A stretch of DNA of 64,000 bases from HGM04593 sp045589695 (GCA_045589695.1 JAZNPP010000051.1:1-64000), one strand, 5' to 3'. Positions 1-8,800 are shown, numbered from the stretch's first letter. The notes: generated by a model not told the origin, from the sequence alone. Made by a program: numbers and translations.

Positions 1-192
1 TGGGTTGCGAAAAGCGAGTGTTGTCAATTTTACTATCAGAATCGACAAAACTTGCAGCAAAAGGTCACGCGAAGCATCGCAGAATGTGGTGCCGCGTGGG
101 TTGCGAAAAGCGAGTGTTGTCAATTATAACGAGAATCGACAATGCTTGCAGCAAAAGGTCGCAGGCAGCGTGGCGAAGTCACGCCCTGCGGG
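1..192. repeat. Imperfect tandem repeat, two units of about 96 bp
   Basis: Two copies of a unit start at 1 and 97, both with TGGGTTGCGAAAAGCGAGTG. They stay similar through a shared GCAAAAGGTC block and diverge near the end of each unit. Each copy contains a short inverted pair TTGTC...GACAA, and the second ends in a hairpin-prone stretch (GCAGG..GCGTG / CACGC.CTGC, about 155-190). The array may continue upstream of the window. An open frame runs through it but looks incidental. Confidence 0.75.
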
Positions 193-267
193 ACGTAAAG
201 AGTATTCGAAGCTCCTACATTTAACTTTTATTAACGCACAACCTATATATTTTATTTATTTTCAATA

Positions 268-275
268 TATATTTG
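268..275 (+). promoter_or_regulatory. Candidate -7 box for the lipoprotein/barrel pair
   Basis: TATATTTG matches the Bacteroidota -7 consensus TAnnTTTG, 28 bases upstream of the ATG at 304. No clear TTTG is seen at the -33 distance in the AT-rich sequence before it, so this is a partial match. Confidence 0.4.
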
Positions 276-303
276 TAAAAATTAACCTTATAAAAACTTT
301 ATT

Positions 304-1314
304 ATGAGAAACTTATTTAAGACCGCAATTGTTGCAATAGCAGCGTTTTGCTTGACGAGCTGTGCCAAAGACCAGAGCAGTTTTGATGTAAGCGACATCA
401 AGAACACAGCCAAAATCTTAGGAACAATTTCGTATGACCTTGGGCAAGATTACCGCAACGGGGCATATATAAACAACATTCAGCCAGCAGCGAATAAAAA
501 GGTTTATATTGAGATTCAGAATTCGTCATTGTCTCCCAACGGACAAGCGACAGGCGTGACTGTTTATGAGACTGTTACCGACGAAAAGGGCGAATACAGC
601 ATTGAGATCCCAGCCGTACGCAAAGGCACACAGGTTACAATCAGTGCAGAGAAATTCATTGCAATATACAAAGAGGTGGTTTCTGTAAGCAACGGCACGC
701 CCGTTTACGACGAAACCGAAGCCCTCTTCAGCGTAACACCCAAGTCATTCACATTGAAGCCGAACGACATTGCAATAGGCGATGTAAGATACACAACTAC
801 CAACAGAGATGAGCAAAATGAATATCCGTACAACTCCACCTTCAATGTAAAGGTAGGTGCTCCGCAATATTACATTGCTACCAATGAAAACAACAGCAAA
901 CAAATAAACATGACTTACGTTGCCAAAGGAGATGCAAACGTAATTGTCACTATCAACGGCAAAAAGTACGGAGCGACCACAAACGGAGACGGTATTGCCA
1001 AATTCACGATACCCGCAAAACAAAAGAAATGGTCGGCTACTGCCACAATTGAAATTGAGCCGTACGCAGTGAGAGATTTCAAGTACTATAACAAAAATTA
1101 CACCAACAACTACGGCGAATATGAACTCAAAGAGATAAAAAGCGGTGTAATGAGCACTCTTTATGAGAATAACAGCAGTACTATCCAATTCACAGGCATC
1201 ACAAACGACAAAGAGCCTATAGTGATTGTCCCGTTAGGTTTCAGACCACACGACGATGTCGAAAAGTTCAACTACAACATCAGTAACTGGTACGACATCG
1301 ATGTTGAATTCTAA
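304..1314 (+). CDS. Putative exported lipoprotein with a carboxypeptidase-regulatory-like domain
   Basis: The 336-residue product starts with a lipoprotein signal peptide; the lipobox is LTSC with the lipidated Cys at residue 20. Residues of about 35-130 carry a segment of the type VTVYETVTDEKGEYSIEIPA, which resembles the beta-sandwich CarboxypepD_reg/CNA-B-like fold common on Bacteroidota surface proteins. The rest is beta-rich with no catalytic motif that I recognise. It lies 12 bases upstream of a barrel protein gene on the same strand, so the two are probably co-transcribed and may form an outer-membrane pair. Function unknown. Confidence 0.8.
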   Translation: MRNLFKTAIVAIAAFCLTSCAKDQSSFDVSDIKNTAKILGTISYDLGQDYRNGAYINNIQPAANKKVYIEIQNSSLSPNGQATGVTVYETVTDEKGEYSIEIPAVRKGTQVTISAEKFIAIYKEVVSVSNGTPVYDETEALFSVTPKSFTLKPNDIAIGDVRYTTTNRDEQNEYPYNSTFNVKVGAPQYYIATNENNSKQINMTYVAKGDANVIVTINGKKYGATTNGDGIAKFTIPAKQKKWSATATIEIEPYAVRDFKYYNKNYTNNYGEYELKEIKSGVMSTLYENNSSTIQFTGITNDKEPIVIVPLGFRPHDDVEKFNYNISNWYDIDVEF

Positions 1315-1326
1315 AATAAAACCGTC

Positions 1327-2226
1327 ATGAAAAGATTTTTCACAATAATGGCCCTTTCTCTCTTTACATTCGGATTGAGCAACGCTCAGACCGTAGAGGG
1401 AAAGCAGAAGAGCTATCTCCCCGAAAAAGGAGACTTCGCTATCGGAATCGACCTTAAACCTATACTGAACTATGCCGGCAACATTTTCAACGGCAACATG
1501 AACAACACCATCGACAATATTGGCGGCGAACCTGTTTCGAACAATCTCGACGGTTTCAACAAGATGAACGGCATTGCTCCCGATGTGTCCATTATGGGTA
1601 AATACATGCTGAACGAGAAATGGGGCATACGCACGAATATAGGCATGCTGTTGAGAAGTAACTCAATGAACTACTATGTCCAGAATGACGAAGCCGTAAT
1701 GCTCGACCCTTTTGACGCTTCCAAGCTCGTAGATAGACAAAAAAGCAGAAAGAACGGAATGAGCGTTATGCTAGGCGCTGAATACCGCAAGGGAACAAGA
1801 CGTATACAAGGCGTTTTTGGATTCGGTGCTTTAATTGGCTTCCAGAACGTCACGAACATATACAGCTATGCCAATAAGCTGACTGAAATAAACAACAGCC
1901 CAAGCACGAGCTTGACAACAGTGCCAAGTGCCCCTATTGCTGGTTACAGAGTAACCAAGCAAAAGAGCGATGCAGACGTATTCTACGGCGTTACAGGCAG
2001 TGCTGGCATCGAGTGGTTCGTCGCACCCAAAATATCATTAGGCGCAGAAGTAAACCTGAGTTTGTACGGCATATCAGGCGGACAGGAGTATTTGGAGTCA
2101 GAAGGATACAATACCTCATCCGAGAAAATTGAGAAAAGATATGACTTAGTGTCACCGGGCAACAATGCATTCCGCTTCGGGCTCGACAATGTAGGTGGCT
2201 CTTTATACATGTCATTCTACTTCTAA
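1327..2226 (+). CDS. Putative outer-membrane beta-barrel protein
   Basis: The 299-residue product has a signal peptide (MKRFFTIMALSLFTFGLSNAQ, cleaved after the Ala before QT). Alternating hydrophobic strands, glycine-rich turns and a terminal aromatic (the chain ends SLYMSFYF) are typical of an outer-membrane beta-barrel inserted by the Bam machinery. It is the second gene of a pair with the lipoprotein at 304-1314 and is followed by a strong hairpin terminator. No specific family or ligand can be named; porin-like or adhesion-associated roles are both possible. Confidence 0.8.
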   Translation: MKRFFTIMALSLFTFGLSNAQTVEGKQKSYLPEKGDFAIGIDLKPILNYAGNIFNGNMNNTIDNIGGEPVSNNLDGFNKMNGIAPDVSIMGKYMLNEKWGIRTNIGMLLRSNSMNYYVQNDEAVMLDPFDASKLVDRQKSRKNGMSVMLGAEYRKGTRRIQGVFGFGALIGFQNVTNIYSYANKLTEINNSPSTSLTTVPSAPIAGYRVTKQKSDADVFYGVTGSAGIEWFVAPKISLGAEVNLSLYGISGGQEYLESEGYNTSSEKIEKRYDLVSPGNNAFRFGLDNVGGSLYMSFYF

Positions 2227-2244
2227 TACCACTCCACAAGGTAT

Positions 2245-2296
2245 AACATTCACATACGCAGCAATGTTTTGAGATATTGCTGCGGATGTGAATGTT
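2245..2296 (+). terminator. Hairpin terminator after the barrel gene
   Basis: A 21-base arm (2245-2265) pairs with 2276-2296, with one mismatch and a 10-base loop, starting 18 bases after the stop codon. No long T-run follows, as is usual in this phylum. Confidence 0.75.
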
Positions 2297-2449
2297 TGAT
2301 AATATTACTTTACAAACGAGCTGTAAGATATTCTCCAAAAAAGAAATTATTAAAATAAAGGGAAAGATATATCAATTTAATAGTAGGAACGAATTGGAGA
2401 ATTTATTGAAATAAGAATTTAGAAATTCGGTAAAATCGCAAAAAACATA

Positions 2450-2457
2450 TACATTTG
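2450..2457 (+). promoter_or_regulatory. Candidate -7 box upstream of the structured RNA
   Basis: TACATTTG fits TAnnTTTG. A weak TTCG lies about 20 bases upstream, where the -33 box would be. Transcription from here would begin around 2464 and run into the nested hairpin at 2539-2662 and then the lipoprotein gene at 2737. Confidence 0.45.
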
Positions 2458-2538
2458 CAGAAACACAACAAAAATACTTGCCTATGAAAAATTGACAAAT
2501 TAAAGACATATAAATAAAAAGCGTTAGCTTGTATTCTG

Positions 2539-2662
2539 ACTCTCTTAAAATCGCCAAATTATAAGAAAGCAGTCAAGGGTAAAAGTTAATGCTCACGTCA
2601 TATCCCGACGTGGGCTTTTACTCATTTATGACTGCATGGTGTTTGGCGATACCTAAGAGAGT
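2539..2662 (+). ncRNA. Candidate structured RNA (nested four-helix hairpin)
   Basis: This gene-free stretch folds into a nested rod. Helix 1 is 2539-2547 with 2654-2662 (ACTCTCTTA/TAAGAGAGT, 9 bp). Helix 2 is 2550-2558 with 2642-2650 (ATCGCCAAA/TTTGGCGAT, 9 bp). Helix 3 is 2569-2575 with 2629-2635 (GCAGTCA/TGACTGC). Helix 4 is 2579-2584 with 2616-2621, continuing after a bulge as 2591-2599 with 2607-2615 (9 bp, one G-U). A separate small hairpin with a T6 loop follows at 2675-2696. The whole intergenic region is 2227-2736. It could be an independent small RNA, the 5' leader of the downstream lipoprotein, or a MITE-like element. I do not recognise a named RNA family. Confidence 0.6.
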
Positions 2663-2736
2663 GTAGATGAAGTTTAGTCCACGTTTTTTGTGGCTACGAT
2701 TTAGAATAATTGTACAATAACAAATTAAAAACTATT

Positions 2737-3597
2737 ATGAATAAGTTAAGATATATTTTAATGACAGCTATCACCATTCTACTGCAAGGTTGCTCATCAT
2801 ATTATTATTGCCAACTATATGAAGTTGACACAGATGTAGAAAAAAAAGAAAATGCATTAGTTTATAGTGATGAAAATTGTGACATCATTTATAACCTTTG
2901 GGCCAACTCAGGTTCAATGGACTTTATTTTTACAAATAAAACAGATAAAGATATTCTCATAGACTTGACACGCTCTTTTTTTATTCAGAATGGTATCGCA
3001 TACGATTATTATTCAGACAAAGAATATACGTCAACTGCAATCATTGGTGATGCTTCTACCTCAGAATTGATGGCATCATACACTAAGTATGGTTACACGC
3101 ACACACCTTATTTATGGACACCGACATCACTGAGTAGAGGCGCAAAGGTTAGTTCAACATTCACATCTGGATATTCTACTTCAGTAACAACAAAAACAGA
3201 AAAACATATTTATGTACCTGCAAAAACATCTAAAATAGTAAGAAGTTTTAGCATATCTAATCATATATATTTAATATGCGGTAATTATGAACTAAATGCT
3301 CCCAAAACTGAGAGTGAGAAAATCACATACACTAAAGATAAGTCTCCTTTAAATTTCCACAATAGGATAACATATATATTAAATGATAATGTACACAATG
3401 TAGATAATGAATTTTGGATAACTTCTGTAAGAAATTATAATGCAAGTTACCTAAAGAAAAGCAGGAATACCGTAGATTGTGTAACCAAGAAACGTGAAAT
3501 AAAAGAATATTTTAAGATATCTGGTGCAAATATGTTTTACAACAATTACGATTTCTCCCATATAAATCGTTGTAATTATATCAATCAAAACTTTTAG
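2737..3597 (+). CDS. Putative lipoprotein of unknown function
   Basis: The ATG at 2737 gives a good lipoprotein signal (MNKLRYILMTAITILLQGC, lipobox LQGC); a TTG nine codons upstream would only add a hydrophilic extension, so I reject it. The mature part (about 268 residues) is rich in Tyr, Ser, Thr and Asn and has no motif I recognise. The gene is clearly more AT-rich than the core genes and stands alone between the structured RNA and a terminator, which fits a recently acquired gene. Function unknown. Confidence 0.75.
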   Translation: MNKLRYILMTAITILLQGCSSYYYCQLYEVDTDVEKKENALVYSDENCDIIYNLWANSGSMDFIFTNKTDKDILIDLTRSFFIQNGIAYDYYSDKEYTSTAIIGDASTSELMASYTKYGYTHTPYLWTPTSLSRGAKVSSTFTSGYSTSVTTKTEKHIYVPAKTSKIVRSFSISNHIYLICGNYELNAPKTESEKITYTKDKSPLNFHNRITYILNDNVHNVDNEFWITSVRNYNASYLKKSRNTVDCVTKKREIKEYFKISGANMFYNNYDFSHINRCNYINQNF

Positions 3598-3613
3598 ATT
3601 AAAACAACACAAA

Positions 3614-3661
3614 AAGAATGTATCAATAAGACCAAATTTAAGGTTGTATTGATACATTCTT
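3614..3661. terminator. Bidirectional hairpin terminator
   Basis: AAGAATGTATCAATA (3614-3628) pairs with TATTGATACATTCTT (3647-3661); an inner ACC/GGT pair tightens the loop. It lies between the convergent lipoprotein (plus) and the NUMOD3-like gene (minus) and has A/T runs on both sides, so it can serve both. Confidence 0.8.
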
Positions 3662-3680
3662 ATTTTGAAACGAATTCAAC

Positions 3681-3869
3681 TTATACATTAAAAGCACTGT
3701 TTTTAATCTCATTATTTCCACCATTAGGCTTATTGAGGATTGTACTCCAATATGCCCTCATGCCATTTGATATGGCTTGTTTATGGCTGTCGCTTAACGT
3801 GCGATTTTTCAACCCTTGACTGATGCGCTGTTTTGTGTCATCATTAAGTTGTCTAAATTGTCTTTTCAT
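3681..3869 (-). CDS. Small NUMOD3-like putative DNA-binding protein
   Basis: The 62-residue product is basic. Its middle, with spaced signatures KQRISQGLKNRTLS and HKQAISNGMRAYW, follows the pattern of the NUMOD3 motif, a small helical DNA-binding module usually found at the C-terminus of GIY-YIG and HNH homing endonucleases. No nuclease domain is present here or next to it, so this is either a free-standing DNA-binding protein or the remnant of a homing-type nuclease. It ends 19 bases from the shared terminator at 3614-3661 and lies in the AT-rich accessory stretch. Confidence 0.6.
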   Translation of the reverse strand: MKRQFRQLNDDTKQRISQGLKNRTLSDSHKQAISNGMRAYWSTILNKPNGGNNEIKNSAFNV

Positions 3870-4107
3870 AAGTAATACTGTTTATATATAAATATTTCAC
3901 AAACGAGCGAGATATAAAGCTTGCTTTAATATTTCAAAGCGAGTGCAGTAAATATTCATCGTTTACGATAAATAGTAGCATAAGTAGAAAAAGAGTAAAT
4001 AGTAAGTAAGTTTTTCTTGAAAAATATTTTTTGTACCAAAAACAAAAACTGTTTTTACCTATACGACTAAAAATGATATTTGCTAAGCGATAGAGGTTAC
4101 ATACATA

Positions 4108-4140
4108 AAAACGCCCCACGAGGGGTGCTGAATGCGTTTT
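4108..4140. other. Inverted-repeat structure in the 3870-4297 gap
   Basis: AAAACGC (4108-4114) pairs with GCGTTTT (4134-4140), enclosing a small hairpin CCCC-ACGA-GGGG (4114-4125). It is GC-rich against an AT-rich background. The 428-base gap between the NUMOD3-like gene and the DUF4160 gene otherwise holds only weak open frames that I do not support. Confidence 0.45.
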
Positions 4141-4248
4141 GCTACTTGATACCATTACCAACCTTTAAGGCTCACCCTTTATAGCGTAAACAAGTAGCAC
4201 AATCACAGTTTTTATAGGTAATTGCTAAAAAGTGGCATTTTTATTTGC

Positions 4249-4268
4249 AGGTATTAAAAATAATACCT
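4249..4268. promoter_or_regulatory. Perfect palindrome, candidate operator of the DUF4160/DUF2442 cassette
   Basis: AGGTATTA (4249-4256) and TAATACCT (4261-4268) are exact inverted repeats separated by AAAA, ending 29 bases before the ATG at 4298. The position and symmetry suit an operator for a dimeric HTH protein, and two products of the cassette carry HTH-like regions. It is too short to be a convincing terminator. Confidence 0.5.
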
Positions 4269-4297
4269 ATATTCGCAGTAATAAAACTGCTTACAAT

Positions 4298-4543
4298 ATG
4301 CCTGAAATTTTTAGATTTTACGGATTTTCATTTTTCTTTTATAGCAGAGAGCACGAGCCATTGCACATTCACGTAGAGGGGAACGATGGTATGGCAAAGT
4401 TCGATTTAGTAGAAGATGAATTTGTTCTAAAAACAGTTTATAATATCAAAAGCAATGACCTTAGAAAGATTAAAGAGGTTATTGATTATAACAAGGACAT
4501 TATAATTAAGCATTGGATTAAATATTTTGGAAAGGAGGATTAA
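4298..4543 (+). CDS. DUF4160 domain protein
   Basis: Starting at the ATG at 4298 (MPEIFRF), the product is 81 residues and covers the DUF4160 domain: an N-terminal MPEIFRFYGFSFFFYSREHE block followed by PLHIHVEG, the His-rich signature of the family. Upstream in-frame codons would add a non-conserved extension, so the internal ATG is preferred. DUF4160 genes commonly pair with DUF2442 genes, as here (the next ATG is 4 bases after this stop). The pair has the size and organisation of a toxin-antitoxin module, but I know of no established biochemical activity. The cassette is AT-rich. Confidence 0.85.
   Translation: MPEIFRFYGFSFFFYSREHEPLHIHVEGNDGMAKFDLVEDEFVLKTVYNIKSNDLRKIKEVIDYNKDIIIKHWIKYFGKED
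4533..4538 (+). promoter_or_regulatory. Canonical Shine-Dalgarno sequence for the DUF2442 gene
   Basis: AGGAGG sits 9 bases before the ATG at 4548, inside the end of the DUF4160 gene. Bacteroidota genes seldom use strong Shine-Dalgarno sequences and I see no comparable one before the core genes here, so it may reflect a foreign origin. It also encodes the Lys-Glu-Asp end of the upstream protein, so chance is possible. Confidence 0.5.
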
Positions 4544-4547
4544 CGAT

Positions 4548-4955
4548 ATGAAGATAGTTAGAATTTGGTTCGATAAGAATTATATATATGGAGCTGATGA
4601 GAGTGGCAAAGAGTATCGCCAGTCCTTACTTTGGTATCCACATTTACTGTCTGCTAATGATGAGCAGCGTATGAATTACAAAATAGGTTTTGATGGTGTG
4701 CATTGGAGAGAACTTGACGAAGATATTAGTTTTGAGAGTTTTGAGTATGAAGATGCAGAACCAACACCTTTGCAAAAATTCTTCTTGACTCATAAAGAAT
4801 TGAACATCGCAGAATTTGCAAAACTTGTAAATATAAATGCATCATTGTTGAGGAATTATATAAATGGCTTCAAGAAACCTTCAAAAGAGCGTGAAGAACA
4901 GATTTTGAAAGAGATACACAAGATTGGAGCTGGATATATGGAAGTTGTTTTTTAA
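4548..4955 (+). CDS. DUF2442 protein with a C-terminal helix-turn-helix-like extension
   Basis: The 135-residue product begins at the ATG after the AGGAGG. Residues 1 to about 70 are a classic DUF2442 domain (start MKIVRIWFD, a W-Y-P-H-L-L block, and GVHWRELDEDISFE). The remaining 65 residues read as an HTH: AEFAKLVNINASLLRNYI, then GFKKPSKEREEQIL, the usual spacing of an XRE-type module. DUF2442 proteins are often only about 80 residues, so this is the extended form. A DNA-binding tail would let it autoregulate, as antitoxins do, perhaps at the palindrome 4249-4268. That is inference from layout. Confidence 0.8.
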   Translation: MKIVRIWFDKNYIYGADESGKEYRQSLLWYPHLLSANDEQRMNYKIGFDGVHWRELDEDISFESFEYEDAEPTPLQKFFLTHKELNIAEFAKLVNINASLLRNYINGFKKPSKEREEQILKEIHKIGAGYMEVVF

Positions 4956-4984
4956 CATTGAGCAACAAAGTTGGGCTGTACATT

Positions 4985-5281
4985 ATGAGCAAAAAGAATG
5001 AAATTTATGATGTAAGTGCCGAACTTGCAAGGGAATTTGGCGAGATTGGTACTCAAAGTCGTGCCGAGGCTACGGCAAAGGCTTGGGAAGAGTATAATGC
5101 ACAGATATTGCTCGATGCTCGTAAGAACGCACGCCTTACTCAGGCGGAACTTGCCGAACGTATCGGTGCCGATAAGAGTTATATTTCCCGCATCGAGAGA
5201 GGATTAACCGTTTCCACAGTTGCAACCCTTTACAAGATTGCAGCCGCAATGGGACTGACAGTAGAGCTGAGGCCCATTTGA
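4985..5281 (+). CDS. XRE-family helix-turn-helix protein, antitoxin-like
   Basis: From the ATG at 4985 the product is 98 residues. An N-terminal segment (MSKKNEIYDVSAELAREFG) is followed by an XRE HTH: ARLTQAELAERIG, then ADKSYISRIERGL, then the ATLYKIAAAMGL helix. This is the architecture of HigA-like antitoxins and small phage-type repressors. No RelE/HigB-like toxin is adjacent; its neighbours are the DUF4160 and DUF2442 genes 29 bases upstream. It could be an orphan antitoxin, a third member of that cassette, or an independent regulator. A TTG at 4958 is less likely as the start. Confidence 0.8.
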   Translation: MSKKNEIYDVSAELAREFGEIGTQSRAEATAKAWEEYNAQILLDARKNARLTQAELAERIGADKSYISRIERGLTVSTVATLYKIAAAMGLTVELRPI

Positions 5282-5824
5282 TTGAGAAATATATTCAAAA
5301 CAACACCAATCTCCTTACAAGTAGGATTTTCCTCTTGAGCAGCAAAATTCGCATCTTATTGCCTGACAACTCAGGCCTGCGTTAATGCAATAATTTTTGT
5401 TTACAAAGCAACGCCCGTTTGCTGTGAAGTGGCACAAGCTTCCGCAAACGGGCTTGCTACATATTCTTTTTAATTAAGCAGCACAGGAGAAGCAAAATCA
5501 TACAACATATTACACAATTCAAAAAAAACAACAAGACCAATCCGGCCGCAAGAGTAATTATTATTTACACCGCTTGTCGTCGGCTTACAGGTGCTGTAAT
5601 TCAGGCTTTATTGGCGCAAAACCGAAATAAGACAACCATTAATTTATCACTTTATGACACAAAAAAGAGCCATTCGCTGACTCTTTTGCACCGTCATTTC
5701 AACTTTCGGTAAAAAATTAACACACAAAAAACATTGATTTTCTTGTTATTTATTACGCACGAAACGAAAAAAAACATTAATTTAGCAAAATTAATAGTTG
5801 AAACAACGAAAAAGCATCATAATT
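5282..5824 (+). other. 543-base intergenic region with one strong hairpin
   Basis: GCCCGTTTGC (5413-5422) pairs with GCAAACGGGC (5444-5453), with an inner GAAG/CTTC pairing; a T-rich stretch (CTTTTTAATT) follows, so it may terminate transcription from the cassette upstream. TAATTTAG at 5778-5785 is a near match to a -7 box for the SusC gene, but no -33 box fits. I see no gene or riboswitch here. Confidence 0.5.
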
Positions 5825-8800
5825 ATGAAAGCAAAACCCGTAATATTCAGGATTTTAAGCTTCATTCTTTTCATCTCGTGCGCAACTGGGCTTTTTGCTC
5901 AGAGCAGCAATATTGTCGTGGGAGTCGTTGTCGATGAGACAGGAGAGCCGCTTCCGGGAGCAAGCATCGTTGTCATGAAGGGCAAGGATATGGCAAGAGG
6001 AACAAGCACGGGCCTTAATGGAGAGTTCAAAATAGGCGTAAACCTCAAAGACGGTGAGGATGTAATTGTCGCCAGCTATGTAGGTTCAAAGAGCAAGAGC
6101 ATAAAGCTGTCCAAGACCTCGATTGACAACCATTTCAAAATCGAGCTTGTCCCCGATGACGCCATGCTTGCCGAGGTAACCATCGTAGAGGACGGATATG
6201 CGCGCCTGCCCCGAAAAGATATGGTCGGAGCTTTTACAACCGTAAAGGCCGAGGATATAATGATGCCTGCATATCAGAGCATCGACCAGATGCTTCAAGG
6301 CAAGGTGGCCGGCATGACCGTTGTCAATTCTTCGGCACGTGTCGGAGCTACGCCCAAAATAACAATCCGAGGAACTTCGACCATTCTTGGCAACACCAGC
6401 CCGCTGTGGGTCGTGGACGGAGTAATCCAGGAAGACGCGCTTTCGATAGACATGAGCTCCGCGATAACATCGGACATGAGGGAACTCATAGGCAATCAGG
6501 TATCATGGCTCAACCCGCAGGACATCGACAACATCACAGTCCTTAAGGACGCTTCGGCTACGGCCATATACGGTTCAAAGGCCTCTAACGGCGTAATTGT
6601 CATAACCACAAAGAAAGGTACTCCCGGACGCATCAGCGTAAGCTACAGCACTAACGTTTCGGTAAGAGAACGTCCCTCATACGGCATATACGACTTCATG
6701 AACTCATACGAAAGAATACAGTTCAGCAAAGAAGCCTACGAAGCAGGAGTGAGATACCAAACAAATCCCTTGCCTCAGATTTATACGTACGAAGGCCTTA
6801 TGGCCATGTTCAACAAGAGGATGATAGACGAGGCGCAATTCTCGGAATACCTAAGACGTCTTGAACTGGAGAATACCGACTGGTTCGATCTCCTCACCCG
6901 CAACTCCGTCAGCCAGAACCACAACATAAGCGTTTCGGGCGGAACAGACAAATACACATACAATGCGTCAGTCGGTTATTCGGACAATAAAGGTATGGAG
7001 ATCGGCAACGACAACAACCAGCTCACGACCCGTCTGAGCATAAACAGCAACGTAAACGACAAGCTGAACGTTAATGTCCAGCTGAACGGCAGCATAAGGA
7101 ACTCATACGGATATGCGGGCGTGAACCCCTACGACTATGCCATGAGCACGAGCAGGGCCATTCCGGCGTTCGAAGAGAACGGAGAGCGGACATTCTACTC
7201 ACGCTATTATGGATATCCATACAACACAAAGCTCGGGGCCCAAAACCAACTTGCATACAACGTATTCAACGAATTGGAGAATTCGCGCTCGACTAACGTC
7301 GGCTCGATGTTCAACGCATCGGTCAATGTTTCGTATAAGATATTGAGCTGGCTCACGTATCAGGGAGGAGCGAACTTTTCTTTGAACTCTAACAACAGCG
7401 AAAGTTACCAAGGGGAAAAGACAGCAGCCGTCGAAAAGGATTACAGAGGATACCCTTACGGTTCGGAGACAGCAGGTTCGGAGAGATACAATGCGGCACT
7501 CATGCCTTACGGAGGCCTGCTCAAACAGGCAAACTCGCAAAGCGTGTCATACAGCACATCGCACCGCCTGCAATTCTCAAAAGAGTTCAACGAGAACCAC
7601 CGTCTGAACACTATGATAGGTATGGAGATACGTTCGACCACCGGAGAGAGTAACGGAAACTCGGTATGGGGTTACGTCCCCGAGCGAGGCCAGATACTTG
7701 TTTCGCCGACGGTTCCCGAAGACTTCAAGCCTATCGGCGGCGATACCAGCATTGGCTGGGGCGCATTGGAGCAATTGTATTATGGAGGATGGAGCAAAAC
7801 ATCAACAGTAACCAACTACATGTCTTTCTTCGGAATAGTCGCATATTCACTGATGAACCGATACGTTCTTAACGTGAATGTACGTTCCGACGCGTCAAAC
7901 CGTTTCGGTCAGGACGTAAACAAACAGTTCGACCCGACATGGTCGTTCGGTCTGTCATGGAAAGTCGCCCAGGAGCCGTTCGTCATCAAATACATTCCAT
8001 GGCTTGAACAGTTTAACGTACGTGCCACATACGGTATTCAAGGCAATGTAGTAAACTCGCTAAGCCCGGAGATGATAGTGAAGTACCAGGACGTGCACCC
8101 CGCCTACAAAGAATATTATCTGAGCATTTCGAGCCTGCCGAACAAGCAACTGAAATGGGAACGGACAAAGACAATGAACATCGGAGCCGACATAGCCTTG
8201 TTCGGCATTACGATGAACCTTGAATACTACTTCCGCCGAAGCAACGCCATAATAAGACAGGATATAGCCGAAGAGTACGGCATGAGTTCGATGCCGCTCA
8301 ACGGAGGACTGATAACAAATGAAGGCGTGGAGTTCAGCGCCAACTACACTCCGATAAGGAATAAGAATTTCGCATGGACGTTAGGACTGAACGTCAGCAA
8401 GAACTGGAACAAGTCCGAGACAGATGACCGTACCGCAAAAGCCGACGAACTAAGCCACACCGACTTCCTGAACGGCAACTCGAGCAGACCATTGAAAAAA
8501 GACTATCCGTTGTCGGCGTTCTGGTCGTACAAATTCACCGGACTTGACCCCGCGAACGGTTATCCCACATTCTGGAAAGCCACATACGATAACGTATTGC
8601 TCAATGAGAGCATCGACCCGACGACATTCCTTGTTTATTCCGGCCAATCAGAACCGGACTTCACAGGCGGCTTCAACACACGCATACGTTGGAAAGGCTT
8701 AAGCCTCGGAATGGACTTTGCCGTGATTCTTGGAGCGAAAAAGCGACTGCCTAACCCGTATTCGACCTTTTACAACGGCAAGATGCCGGACATATTCAGC

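Noticed and set aside
5..307. 100-residue frame over the tandem repeat
   Set aside because: It is made of the repeat itself (the same peptide phrase occurs twice) and has no signal or domain.
2539..2662. Retron msr-msd
   Set aside because: Outer inverted repeats and a long inner hairpin fit loosely, but no reverse transcriptase gene is within the window.
3936..3945. Third copy of the start-of-window repeat (AAAGCGAGTG)
   Set aside because: Only ten bases match; likely chance.
3934..4161. 75-residue minus frame upstream of the NUMOD3-like gene
   Set aside because: Aromatic- and Leu-rich reading of AT-rich DNA overlapping the inverted repeat at 4108-4140; nothing supports translation.
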